Below, piece after piece: positions 33,785 through 41,617 of a stretch of DNA of 64,000 bases. Position 1 is the first letter of the stretch. Every line of letters begins with the position of its first letter. Both the position numbers and the translations under genes were made by a program. This stretch comes from Paenibacillus sp. (lineage in GTDB: Bacteria > Bacillota > Bacilli > Paenibacillales > NBRC-103111). The stretch is from assembly GCA_031180825.1 (NCBI GenBank), contig JAPSLM010000010.1, positions 95,044 to 159,043 of the forward strand. Reading direction: 5' to 3'. The notes below the pieces were generated by a model, which was given only the letters and a program-made list of their open reading frames with translations, was not told where the DNA came from and searched no databases.

Positions 33785-34231
33785 ATGGCCGCAATTCAAA
33801 CCTTCAAAGCGACGGCACATTTGCAGGACGGGGTGAAAGTAAAGGCCCGTTCCAGGCAGTTCGAGCTGACCATCGACGAGCCGAAAAGTCTTGGCGGGAC
33901 GGATACCGGGATGAATCCGGTGGAAGCGCTGCTGGCTTCGTTGGGCGCCTGCCAATCGATCGTAGCGAGAGTTTATGCGCCCAAGTTTGGAGTCAAGCTC
34001 GACGATTTCCAGGTGGAGGTGGAGGGCGATCTTGATCTCGACGGATTTTTCAACCGGTCGGAGGTGCGTCCGGGCTACTCCGAAATCCGCTATACGTTTC
34101 GGGTTAAAACGGATTCGCCGAAGGACAAGGTAGAGGAATTTGTCCGATTTTTGGAGAGCAAATGCCCGGTCGGAGATACGATCGCCAACCCGGTCAGCCT
34201 TAAATTAAACAGCATCGTGATCGAGAGCTAA
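33785..34231 (+). CDS. OsmC/Ohr-family peroxiredoxin-like protein
   Basis: A 148-residue OsmC-family protein; the family detoxifies organic hydroperoxides using two cysteines. Cys56 (SLGACQS) and Cys127 (ESKCPVGDT) match the reactive pair, and TDTGMNPVEALLASLGAC is the family signature. The pattern KFGVKLDDFQVEVEGDLDLDGF fits the YhfA-like OsmC subgroup more than Ohr. ATG 33785 has AAAGGAGAGA; an upstream GTG in frame is less likely. A terminator follows, so it is monocistronic. Confidence 0.9.
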   Translation: MAAIQTFKATAHLQDGVKVKARSRQFELTIDEPKSLGGTDTGMNPVEALLASLGACQSIVARVYAPKFGVKLDDFQVEVEGDLDLDGFFNRSEVRPGYSEIRYTFRVKTDSPKDKVEEFVRFLESKCPVGDTIANPVSLKLNSIVIES

Positions 34232-34242
34232 AAGGAAAGTGG

Positions 34243-34297
34243 AAAAGCCGCGGGGACGCGGATTGAAGGGCTGTGGCAGGCTGCTGCGGCTCTTTTT
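34243..34297 (+). terminator. Terminator of the osmC gene
   Basis: AGCCGC (34246-34251) pairs with GCGGCT (34286-34291), followed by CTTTTT; the loop can fold further. Confidence 0.7.
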
Positions 34298-34438
34298 GCT
34301 TTTTCCATGCAAGCGGCATTCAAAAAGGTACCGTCAGGCCGACGCTTGTCGGCCCTTAATGCTTGCATCCTTTCGACTCTGTACCGCTCGGCCTCAGGGT
34401 TACGGGCGACCGGTCTCCGGCCGCTTCGTACTCGACTG

Positions 34439-35299
34439 TCAGCCGCCTTCCGAAGCAAACCGCAGGGCGCGGCTGATCAGCACCGGGAGCACCGAGACAT
34501 GGCCCTCGCCCTCGAACACATGGAATCTCACACGCACTCCGCGGCTCGCCAGCTCGGACAGCCGTTCCGCAAGCTCTTTCGCGTTATCGTTCATATGGCT
34601 GTGATGATGCTTCTCGTGTTCCCCAACCGCGAGCAGCACGCCGACGCTGCAGGGCTCCCTCTCCAAGCGGGAGGCGAACTGCCTTTCTTCTTCCAGCAGG
34701 ACGCTTTTGCCCCAATGAATGGACGGACTTCCTGCGACATAGGTCTGGAACGACCCAGGACTCGCAAACAGCGCATGCAGCACGAACAGGCCGCCAAGCG
34801 AGTGGCCGAAAATCGTTTGCCTGCCGCGGTCGATCCTGAACTCGCGTTCGATCTCCGGCTTCAGGTCCTCTTCGATGAATTTCAGGAAAGCATCCGCTCC
34901 GCCAAGCTCCGGCCAATCGGTTCCGCGCGGACTTTGAGGCAGCTCCGCTGCGGGTACGGGCATTGTGAAATCGTAATAGCGGTCGTTCGAAAACGGTCCG
35001 TCCGTATCGTAGCCGATGCCGACGATGACGGCCGGAGAGACTCCGGTCTTTTCGGGCCGTCTCGATTGCAATCGGACCGCCTCGGCCATCGTGCCGAACA
35101 CGGAATTCGCATCGAGCAAGTAGATGACCGGATAACCCGCAGGAGGCGGCTCAATATCCGGCTTGGCTACGAAAATTTGATACTCGCGATTTGCGGCCCG
35201 CGAACGCATCATGCGCCGTTCCGTTTGAGGCAGGGTCACTAAACCTCCGGCAGCAGCCTTTTCCTCCGTTGTTCTTGCTTCCCTTGATAGGTCGACCAC
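34439..35299 (-). CDS. Alpha/beta-hydrolase esterase (Fes/IroE-like)
   Basis: A 286-residue esterase of the group that includes enterobactin/bacillibactin-type siderophore esterases and esterase D. Features: a strand pattern YPVIYLLDANSVFGTMAEA, VGIGYDTDGPFSNDRYYDFTMP, nucleophile Ser167 in IFGHSLGG, and a C-terminal His in FEGEGHVSVLP. There is no signal peptide, consistent with an intracellular enzyme. GTG 35299 follows GGGAGGAACGG. No siderophore genes are nearby, so the ester it cleaves is open. Confidence 0.82.
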   Translation of the reverse strand: MVDLSREARTTEEKAAAGGLVTLPQTERRMMRSRAANREYQIFVAKPDIEPPPAGYPVIYLLDANSVFGTMAEAVRLQSRRPEKTGVSPAVIVGIGYDTDGPFSNDRYYDFTMPVPAAELPQSPRGTDWPELGGADAFLKFIEEDLKPEIEREFRIDRGRQTIFGHSLGGLFVLHALFASPGSFQTYVAGSPSIHWGKSVLLEEERQFASRLEREPCSVGVLLAVGEHEKHHHSHMNDNAKELAERLSELASRGVRVRFHVFEGEGHVSVLPVLISRALRFASEGG

Positions 35300-35700
35300 C
35301 GAGTCCGTTCCTCCCTGATTCTTGCATTCTGATCCAATAAAATTCCTGCAAAAGGAAACTCATGTCCCAAATTATAAAGCACGCTTGCCCGGCAGAGCCA
35401 TGGACGATATCCGGAAATCCTATGAGCCGTTTTCGGAAAAAATAGCGGCCGGCCGCCTGCAAGCCGCTTGACCGTATCCCGAAGGAATTGCAATTTCGCA
35501 GTACAAAAAGGCCCAAGATATAGGATTGATTGGCAGGGTAAAGAAAAAAATAGGTCTAATTTACCAGTAATTTCGTCAATTTGTGTCGAAAATCACATTG
35601 AAAAGCCCTGCTTTTACCAGATATCATAGAATACATGCCGAGTGGACGGGTAAACCGTTGGATACGGGTATAAATTTTTTAGCGGGAGTGGAAGGTTAGT
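35300..35700. other. Intergenic region of 401 bases
   Basis: Lies between the divergent esterase and DUF975 genes. No gene of credible length. It becomes AT-rich from about 35500, as expected for promoters. TGTGTCGAAA (35582-35591) matches nine of ten bases of the Spo0A box TTTGTCRAAA. No convincing sigma-A hexamer pair was found. Confidence 0.5.
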
Positions 35701-36327
35701 ATGCTGACAAATTCGGAGCTTCGCCGGATGGCGAGGCAAAGCTTGCAAGGGAATTGGGTGAACGCGGTTCTCGGCTTTTTCATTTATGGGGCGATCATCG
35801 CCGCATTGGCCAACATTCCGATCATCGGATGGATCGGCGCTATCGTGATTATCGGTCCTTTGACGCTTGGCATGTACGGCTATTTCCTGGGGACGGTTCG
35901 CGGCGAATTGACGTCGATCGGCAATTTCTTCGATGGATTCAATAACAATCAGTTCGGGAATGCTTTGGTTTTAAACATCGTGTCCAGTATCTTCATTTTC
36001 TTGTGGTCGCTGCTTCTTTGGGTACCGGGGATTATTGCGGCTTTGAGCTACTCGCTAGCGTATTTTATTTTACGCGATAATCCGGGAATGCCGGCCCTCG
36101 AAGCCCTGCGTCAAAGCAAGGAAATGATGAGAGGACACAAGAGCCGGCTGTTTATGCTTTATTTGAGCTTCATCGGGTGGATTTTGCTCGGGATGATTCC
36201 GTTCGGCCTCGGCATGTTTTGGGTGCAGCCGTACATCTACGCGGCGCTGGCTGCTTTCTACGAGGAATTGAAGAACCAGAATTTTGCTGCGCCCTATACG
36301 GAAGCGCCTCAAAGCCATACTCTCTAA
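35701..36327 (+). CDS. DUF975-family membrane protein
   Basis: A 208-residue integral membrane protein with the DUF975 opening (ELRRMARQSLQGNWVNAVLGFFIYG), four to five hydrophobic segments, and the conserved YSLAYFILRDNPGMPALEALRQSKEMMRGHKSRLF loop. Function of the family is unknown. GAGTGGAAGG precedes the ATG. It is followed by a bidirectional terminator and converges with the DUF1540 gene. A Spo0A-like box about 110 bases upstream hints at sporulation-linked expression, not proven. Confidence 0.85.
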   Translation: MLTNSELRRMARQSLQGNWVNAVLGFFIYGAIIAALANIPIIGWIGAIVIIGPLTLGMYGYFLGTVRGELTSIGNFFDGFNNNQFGNALVLNIVSSIFIFLWSLLLWVPGIIAALSYSLAYFILRDNPGMPALEALRQSKEMMRGHKSRLFMLYLSFIGWILLGMIPFGLGMFWVQPYIYAALAAFYEELKNQNFAAPYTEAPQSHTL

Positions 36328-36376
36328 TTTGCCGTAACCGTCGGCAGGCTTGGCGCTTGAACAAACGTAAGACAAA

Positions 36377-36421
36377 AACAGAGCTGTCTCCGTCGTATGA
36401 CGTCAGGCAGCTCTGTTTTTT
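36377..36421. terminator. Bidirectional terminator between convergent genes
   Basis: AACAGAGCTG (36377-36386) pairs exactly with CAGCTCTGTT (36408-36417); T tracts flank it on both strands. Confidence 0.85.
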
Positions 36422-36429
36422 GCGCTCAT

Positions 36430-36648
36430 TCAATGGTTTCGCTCCGCAAACGTCTGACAACAGGTGTCCGTGATGCCCGAGGCCGAATCCTGATGGCGGG
36501 AATCATAGGCTGCGCCGTCCTTCGTCTGAGGCTGCGGTTTGTTCGCATGCTTGTTTACTTCGATCATAACGACCTCCGCGCTGCAGTTGTTGCCCTGCTC
36601 CCAATATTCGCAGTTGGCAATGCTGCATTTCACCAATGGATTTTCCAT
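36430..36648 (-). CDS. DUF1540-family small cysteine protein
   Basis: A 72-residue protein starting MENPLVKCSIANCEYWEQGN, then NCSAEVVMIEV, with a DTCCQTF near the end. The spaced cysteines (about 8, 13, 21 and a CC pair) match DUF1540, small probable metal-binding proteins frequent in clostridia and bacilli. The start at 36648 gives an 8-base spacing from GGTGAGG; an in-frame ATG two codons earlier is too close. Function unknown. Confidence 0.8.
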   Translation of the reverse strand: MENPLVKCSIANCEYWEQGNNCSAEVVMIEVNKHANKPQPQTKDGAAYDSRHQDSASGITDTCCQTFAERNH

Positions 36649-36860
36649 GTTCATCACCTCACCCTTGTTTACCCGCAAGGCGGTTCCCTGAACCAGCGGT
36701 TAAACCGCTGCATCCGGGGACGAGAGCTCCGGATCCGCGTCGCGCTGAAAGACAGAAAGCCCTGCAGGCTTGTCCGGCCGGCGGTTCGCGGGAGCGAAGC
36801 GGGATAGACAAACGCTGAGGGCTTTCGAAGGTACGGGAAAACTCCGTTCAGATAACAAAT

Positions 36861-37325
36861 TTACTTGTCAGTCATCACTTGCTTGTACTGCTCGTCCGAC
36901 AGGACGCGCCGTGCCGTGACATAACGCTTGGCGTAGTAGGAGTCGCTAAGTTTCGTAACGGTGACGCCTTTATCCGTAGCGGAATGGTAGAACTTGCCAT
37001 CGCCAACGTATACGCCGACATGGGAGATCCCTTTGCCATCGGTGTTGAAGAACACCAGGTCGCCGGGACGAAGCTGATCTTTGGCCACCTCGGTACCAAG
37101 CTCGGCTTGGCCTTTGGACGTATGCGGCAGTTCGACGCCAAATTTGTCGAATACCCACGAAGTATAGCCCGAGCAATCAAAGCCTTTGGTCGTGGTGCCC
37201 GCGTATTTGTAGGGGGTTCCCACAGCCTCGTTAACCGCTGAGCTTAGTGGGGTTTCTGCAAAGACGCTGGTCGAAATGCTGCAAAACAAGGTCAAAGAAA
37301 ATGCAAAACCTACAAGCTTTTTCAA
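36861..37325 (-). CDS. NlpC/P60 cell-wall hydrolase
   Basis: A 154-residue secreted endopeptidase with signal peptide (KKLVGFAFSLTLFCSISTSVFA) and a bare C40 peptidase domain that cuts peptidoglycan stem peptides, usually gamma-D-Glu to diamino acid. The triad is Cys51 (FDCSGYTSW), His102 (ISHVGVYVG) and His114 (FYHSA). No SH3b or LysM anchoring domain is present. The start is TTG 37325, 7-10 bases after AAGGGGAA. A c-di-AMP riboswitch (37344-37454) ends just upstream, tying expression to cell-wall/osmotic signalling, and a WalR-like direct repeat lies further upstream. Confidence 0.92.
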   Translation of the reverse strand: MKKLVGFAFSLTLFCSISTSVFAETPLSSAVNEAVGTPYKYAGTTTKGFDCSGYTSWVFDKFGVELPHTSKGQAELGTEVAKDQLRPGDLVFFNTDGKGISHVGVYVGDGKFYHSATDKGVTVTKLSDSYYAKRYVTARRVLSDEQYKQVMTDK

Positions 37326-37343
37326 AGAAGTTTCCCCTTCCGG

Positions 37344-37454
37344 TGCCTACGAGGTTAGCTTGAGGGTTCGGTTGAAGGTTCCCTATGATCACTCTACTGC
37401 GAGATCAATTCACCCAAAATGGATCCCCCGTTTTCTGCGAACAGAAATTCGGCA
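37344..37454 (-). ncRNA. c-di-AMP riboswitch (ydaO/yuaA leader)
   Basis: On the minus strand the leader of the P60 hydrolase shows the conserved elements of this riboswitch in order: a closing helix TGCC (37451-37454) with GGCA (37344-37347), a TTTCTG/CAGAAA hairpin, CGGGGGATCC, TTGGGTGAATTGATC, AGGGAACC, CCGAACCC and the diagnostic AGCTAACCTCGTAGGC. Binding of c-di-AMP normally switches expression of cell-wall hydrolases off. No classical terminator separates it from the start codon, which is only 18 bases away, so translational control is inferred. Confidence 0.9.
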
Positions 37455-37516
37455 AAATTTTCTTTTTTTAATTCCGAGTACATATATTCGAGCAAACATG
37501 ACGTTTTCCTCCCTTT

Positions 37517-37533
37517 GTCACAAAACGTTCACA
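37517..37533 (-). promoter_or_regulatory. WalR-like direct repeat
   Basis: On the minus strand TGTGAA, five bases, TGTGAC. The WalR (YycF) box is TGTWAH-N5-TGTWAH; spacing is exact, and each half differs only at position 4 (G for W). It lies upstream of the riboswitch and the P60 gene, a typical WalR target class. Confidence 0.45.
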
Positions 37534-37572
37534 AAATCAATGTTTATTTATGAAACTTTTTGTTTATAGGCC

Positions 37573-37615
37573 AAAAAGAACGTCATCTTCCGGCAATTTA
37601 GGAAGACGACGTTCT
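37573..37615. terminator. Terminator downstream of the membrane-protein gene
   Basis: AGAACGTCATCTTCC (37577-37591) pairs with GGAAGACGACGTTCT (37601-37615), 15 bp with one CA mismatch; five Ts follow on the minus strand. Confidence 0.82.
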
Positions 37616-37654
37616 CTTGTTTTTACACCATTTTCCATAATGGGACAGTCCCGG

Positions 37655-38467
37655 CTAGGCCTTCTCCACCCAAAGCGCATACTGTGTGCCGATCGCCCAT
37701 ACCTTAAAGAACATTTGCGCCAGTCTGTAAGCTTGCATAAGAATGAGCGCTGCGAAGCCTGCCCACCAGAAAGACGATACCACTACGGCGGCGGACAGCA
37801 AAAGCGACAGAGCGGCGACCGTCAGTGCGGCCAGCGCGATGGCCGGCAAATGCCGGAAGGCGAACAGCAGGGTGTACAGCGCGGACCGTCCGTCGGTTTT
37901 GCCGATCTGCAGAAATAAAAACAGCAGCTGCAGCAGGAAAAGGTAGACGGCGTACAAAGCCAAGGCGGGCAGCAGCGCTTGCCCCAGCGAAGCGTAGGAG
38001 GCATGTACGGCGAATTGCTTCGCGGCGTGAGGCGCAAGCCAGTAAATCGGACCGAGCGACAGGGCGAGCTGGACCGCGTACAGCCCGAGGAACGGGAAGA
38101 ACAGCTTGCGGACGCCGGCGACAAAGCGGTAGCCCGCATTCAGCTCCTTGTGCCGAAGCGAGTAGAAGACTCCGGCGTTCAGCGCGGGGTGCAGCAGTAT
38201 TCGGAGCCCGAGCAGGCCGAGCCCCGTCCATAGATACGGTACAATCAGATCGGTTTTCATCAATTGAAATTGACCCTCCACCCAGAACAGCCGTACCGAT
38301 TCGCCGGGAAGCGCCCCTCCGGGATACCGGTGAAGGAGGGGAAGCACGACCGACTGAATCAGTTTATATAGGACGACGCCCCAAAGCAGATTGTAGAAGA
38401 AAAGCGAGAAGACGGCGAACGGCTGATGCCAGGCGATGGCCCAGCCTTTTTTGATGCGATTCCACAT
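37655..38467 (-). CDS. Multi-spanning membrane protein
   Basis: A 270-residue hydrophobic protein with six or so membrane segments (AVFSLFFYNLLWGVVLYKLI; LWTGLGLLGLRILLHPALNAGVFY; FFPFLGLYAVQLALSLGPIYW; LLPALALYAVYLFLLQLLFLFL; ALAALTVAALSLLLSAAVVVSS). The second, longer cytoplasmic-like loop ends LRHKELNAGYRFVAGVRKLF. No family recognised; the YesL-type or DUF624-like plan is possible. It starts 10 bases after the M1 peptidase stop with GGTGAGG as ribosome-binding site, so the two are one operon. Confidence 0.7.
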   Translation of the reverse strand: MWNRIKKGWAIAWHQPFAVFSLFFYNLLWGVVLYKLIQSVVLPLLHRYPGGALPGESVRLFWVEGQFQLMKTDLIVPYLWTGLGLLGLRILLHPALNAGVFYSLRHKELNAGYRFVAGVRKLFFPFLGLYAVQLALSLGPIYWLAPHAAKQFAVHASYASLGQALLPALALYAVYLFLLQLLFLFLQIGKTDGRSALYTLLFAFRHLPAIALAALTVAALSLLLSAAVVVSSFWWAGFAALILMQAYRLAQMFFKVWAIGTQYALWVEKA

Positions 38468-38477
38468 ATTCTTCACC

Positions 38478-40688
38478 TCACCAGACGACCCAGCCGAACA
38501 AGGTCTCCAAAAATTTGACGATCCCCATATTCCATCGAACGGACAGCTTGGTATCGACCTCCGTTTTCATAAAGCTGTTGATCCGCTTGTTCTCCAGTAC
38601 GATCGAATGCTGCGGGTCGAGCGATACCCAGGCTAGCGGAGAAGCGTGATTCAGCTTCATGATCACTTCGCTGTCGACGCCGTCCCACGTCTTTTCCAGC
38701 TCCGAGCCGTCCGCAAAATGAAAGCGGATCGGCACATTGTGATAGGTCCCTCCCAGCTTGCGCAGCTGCACGCTGTTCTCATACACGGGCTGCCCGTTTT
38801 CAGTCGTTCTCCGGACCTTGATTCCGGTTACCGCATAGTCGACCATCATGCCGTTATAAACGTATTGATTGAAGAAATCCTGCCAGCTTGCTTTTGTCAC
38901 GTCCTCGACCGTCTTTTGAAAATCGGCCGTGCCCGGATGCTTGAACTTCCAGCGCTGGAAATAGGCGCGCATGATTTTATCCATCGTCTCCAGCCCGACC
39001 TGCCGTTCCATCGCCTTGAGCACGAGCTTGGCGCGGGTGTAGACGTTCTCGGCGTATTGGCTGTGTCCGCCGTAGCCCCACGAATTCAGCTTGAGCGCCG
39101 CCGGATTCGTAATGTAGCTCGATTCGACGAGCAGGTTCGGGCGTACGCCGTATTCCGCCTCCATAATCCGGTCTTCGGCATACGAGGTGAAGCCTTCGTC
39201 AAGCCAAGCTTCCTCGAATTCGTTGCTGGCTACCATCCCGTACCAGAACTGATGGCCGATCTCGTGTACGACGACCCGTTCGAGTTCCAGGGTCGGGTTC
39301 TCATCACCGGCGCCCCAGGCGGTAATGAGCGTCGGATACTCCATGCCTCCGGCGCCGTTGCCGTCCGCGGGCGGCACAACGATCGATAAGGTCGAGTAAG
39401 GGTAGCTGCCGTACCATTGAGAGTAGCGGGCCAGCGCTTTTTTGGCGGCGGTCATGTAGCGGTTCTTAAGACCCTCGTGCTTCGGATCGAGATAAAGCTT
39501 GATTCGGACGCCAGGCAGGTGGGGAGTCGCGTAAGGCTCTTCGAAATAAACGAAATGCGGCGAGGCCGACCAGGCAAAATCGTGCACGTCGTCGGCATAG
39601 AAGGTGTAGGTTCTGGTTTTGCCGTCGTCGGCGACCGGTTTGGTGGGAAAGCCGGTGGCCGCTACGGTATAAGCGGAGGGAACCTTCAGCTTGACATCGA
39701 AGATGCCGAAGTCCGAATAAAATTCCGAGTTCCCGTGATACTGATGCAGGTTCCAGCCTTCGTCCGCCCGCCCGCGGACTCCTTTGGGCTCATAGACGGC
39801 GACCTTCGGGAACCATTGGCCGGCCATGACGAAATCTCCGGCATATCCCATCCGGGCGAACACCTGCGGCAGCTTGACCGAAAAATCGGTGAGAAGCGTG
39901 ACTCTCTCGCCGGGTCCGACCGCTTTGGGCAGCGGCACCTTGATCAGCGTCCGGTCATCCTTGTTGCCGTCGTCCGGCTGGACGTATTCGATCCGGTTGC
40001 CAAGCTCGATTTCGTTGCCGTCCAGCGTCTTGATCGAGCTGACGGTCATGCTCCCGAAGCTGCCTTCCCTGCTCGCGTCCTGTCGCAGCTTTCCGCCGGA
40101 CTCCTTCATAAAGGTCGTTTTCTTTGATTCGAAAGCGTTCGGATATAAATGAAAATACAGTTCCTGAACGGGCACGCTTCCGGGATTTTTCCAGGTCAGC
40201 GCCGACGTGCCGCGAATCGACTTGCCTTGTGCATCCAGCTCCGCGCTTAGATGATACTCCACGATGCGCTCGCTAAGCGGCTTCGGAGCCGGTTTCTCCG
40301 CCGGGCGCGCCGGCAGGCTGGGCGGCGCGGGCGGAGACGCGGCCGGTTCGTTCAAGCGCGCGTTGGCCGGGAACGCCCCGCCGGAAGGCAGGAAGATACC
40401 CGTAGACGAGCCGTCCGCTTGTCCGCTGGCGGACGGCCAGCGGGGCGCGGCGACGACGGCGCGCCCCGTCGTCGAGGGGACGGGTTTGAGCATCGTCAGC
40501 GGGTTCGCCGGTTCGTCTGCGGGAAAAACGGAAGGAATGGCGGCATCTGCAGGCAGCATCCACCCCGAAGCCGGCTTTGCCGGTTGCGGTCCGGACTCCG
40601 GCAGGACGTTCGTCAGCAGCGTGGCCGTGAAGGTAAGAGCAAAGATCGAGCCCCATGTTGCGATTCGGTAGCCGAGTCGTATTTTCAT
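38478..40688 (-). CDS. M1-family (gluzincin) metallopeptidase, exported or anchored
   Basis: A 736-residue aminopeptidase-type zinc enzyme. An N-terminal hydrophobic segment (IATWGSIFALTFTATLL) is followed by a Pro/Ala-rich linker to about residue 140, a beta-sandwich (YHLSAELDAQGKSIRGTSAL), and the catalytic domain with GAGGMEYPTLI (substrate N-terminus recognition) and HEIGH (His475, His479) plus Glu498 in LDEGFTSYAED, spaced as in M1 peptidases. The C-terminus (NGMMVDYAVTGIKVRRTTENG) looks like an added beta domain. It probably acts at the cell surface. The downstream membrane protein is co-transcribed and may assist it. Confidence 0.88.
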   Translation of the reverse strand: MKIRLGYRIATWGSIFALTFTATLLTNVLPESGPQPAKPASGWMLPADAAIPSVFPADEPANPLTMLKPVPSTTGRAVVAAPRWPSASGQADGSSTGIFLPSGGAFPANARLNEPAASPPAPPSLPARPAEKPAPKPLSERIVEYHLSAELDAQGKSIRGTSALTWKNPGSVPVQELYFHLYPNAFESKKTTFMKESGGKLRQDASREGSFGSMTVSSIKTLDGNEIELGNRIEYVQPDDGNKDDRTLIKVPLPKAVGPGERVTLLTDFSVKLPQVFARMGYAGDFVMAGQWFPKVAVYEPKGVRGRADEGWNLHQYHGNSEFYSDFGIFDVKLKVPSAYTVAATGFPTKPVADDGKTRTYTFYADDVHDFAWSASPHFVYFEEPYATPHLPGVRIKLYLDPKHEGLKNRYMTAAKKALARYSQWYGSYPYSTLSIVVPPADGNGAGGMEYPTLITAWGAGDENPTLELERVVVHEIGHQFWYGMVASNEFEEAWLDEGFTSYAEDRIMEAEYGVRPNLLVESSYITNPAALKLNSWGYGGHSQYAENVYTRAKLVLKAMERQVGLETMDKIMRAYFQRWKFKHPGTADFQKTVEDVTKASWQDFFNQYVYNGMMVDYAVTGIKVRRTTENGQPVYENSVQLRKLGGTYHNVPIRFHFADGSELEKTWDGVDSEVIMKLNHASPLAWVSLDPQHSIVLENKRINSFMKTEVDTKLSVRWNMGIVKFLETLFGWVVW

Positions 40689-40795
40689 TCAATATTCACC
40701 CCGTTGACAAGCATCTACAGCATGTATATGTGGGGGGAACGAGGATTATTTCTACCGTCTCGAAAAAGAATCGGCGGCTTTTCGCATGAGCCGAA

Positions 40796-40824
40796 CTTGC
40801 CCGAGGGGCCGCTTTTTAGTACAA
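40796..40824 (+). promoter_or_regulatory. Sigma-A-type promoter of ywhD
   Basis: TTGCCC (40796-40801), 17-base spacer, TACAAT (40819-40824). The 90-base leader contains a GCAGCC/GGCTGC hairpin. Confidence 0.65.
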
Positions 40825-40916
40825 TTTTGATATCTGCAGCTTCAGGCAGCCGCTTGGCTGCAGCGGATCGGGATAGTTGGAAATCGTTATTATCACGTGA
40901 AAATAGGTGGTGCCGG

Positions 40917-41444
40917 ATGGATATAAATGAGCAAAACGCGCAGGCGGCGGAAACGAAGAAGAAGCTGCCGACCTTGAACATCGTCAGCAGCAAGGAGACG
41001 AAGCACCGCGGCTTCGGGCAGGGCTCCATCGACTTGAGCCAGCTCTCCAGCGTCATTATCGACGGAGCGGAGGCGTATCTCGATCTGGGAGCCTTGCACG
41101 CGAAAAGCAAGGTGGAGAAGGGCATCAAGTTTACCGTCAACGCGGAAGAGGTGCCGAACGGCCGCCCATGCTGGATCGTTTGGGTAGCCGTCGACTTTAA
41201 AGAAGAAGGCAAGTACTACGCCGGCGTTACCTCCTGCGAGATGCGGATCGATACCGAAGCGCGCAAGGGCTGGAAGCTGCTCGCCGACCATGTGAACCGG
41301 ATGGATTATGCGCTCAAACGCCGCATCATGCTGGACAATCTCGGGCCGGAGCAGAAGGCGGCGCTGAAGCAATTGCTGGTCGACAACGATCCGGACATGT
41401 GGCAGCGTTCCGATGCCGCGCTGCATGAAGCGCTGGCGAATTAA
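40917..41444 (+). CDS. ywhD: YwhD-family protein
   Basis: A 175-residue soluble protein closely matching Bacillus YwhD: RGFGQGSIDLSQLSSVIIDG, AYLDLGALHAKSKVEKGIKF, EVPNGRPCWIVWVAVDFKEEGKYYAGVTSCEM, GWKLLADHVNRMDYALKR. Function unknown. In Bacillus ywhD sits beside pbpG, speE and speB, as here, which supports the assignment. ATG 40917 is chosen over the frame back to 40251, which overlaps the divergent peptidase; the ribosome-binding site AGGTGG is modest. Confidence 0.9.
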   Translation: MDINEQNAQAAETKKKLPTLNIVSSKETKHRGFGQGSIDLSQLSSVIIDGAEAYLDLGALHAKSKVEKGIKFTVNAEEVPNGRPCWIVWVAVDFKEEGKYYAGVTSCEMRIDTEARKGWKLLADHVNRMDYALKRRIMLDNLGPEQKAALKQLLVDNDPDMWQRSDAALHEALAN

Positions 41445-41469
41445 AATTTTTGTACATTATGTGACGGTC

Positions 41470-41498
41470 TTGTACCGTTTGCTATAACGATGTATACT
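41470..41498 (+). promoter_or_regulatory. Orphan sigma-A-type promoter before a palindrome and terminator
   Basis: TTGTAC (41470-41475), 17-base spacer, TATACT (41493-41498). Transcription would begin near 41505, inside the palindrome 41504-41526, and stop at the terminator 41533-41561. Confidence 0.5.
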
Positions 41499-41503
41499 AA
41501 TGG

Positions 41504-41526
41504 CTAGTATATGCATCATATACTAG
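41504..41526. repeat. Perfect palindrome CTAGTATATG-CAT-CATATACTAG
   Basis: Ten-base arms with a three-base centre. Together with TATACTA at 41493-41499 it gives three alternating copies of the heptamer TATACTA, a layout typical of operator sites. Confidence 0.7.
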
Positions 41527-41532
41527 GACAGC

Positions 41533-41561
41533 AAAAAGGCAGACCGTAGGTCTGCCTTTTT
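41533..41561. terminator. Bidirectional terminator between ywhD and pbpG
   Basis: AAAAAGGCAGACC, three-base loop, GGTCTGCCTTTTT; perfect 13-bp stem serving both convergent genes. Confidence 0.92.
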
Positions 41562-41617
41562 GTGTTTCCGCTATCAGTAAGCTGTCCGCCTCAACGCCAT
41601 TGATGTCGTCCCCGGTT

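Noticed and set aside
37410..37499. 29-codon minus-strand frame with a GGGAGG site running into the c-di-AMP aptamer
   Set aside because: It would be an attractive leader peptide, but the likely transcript start lies near or after its ATG and the sequence overlaps conserved riboswitch bases, so the pattern is explained by the RNA.
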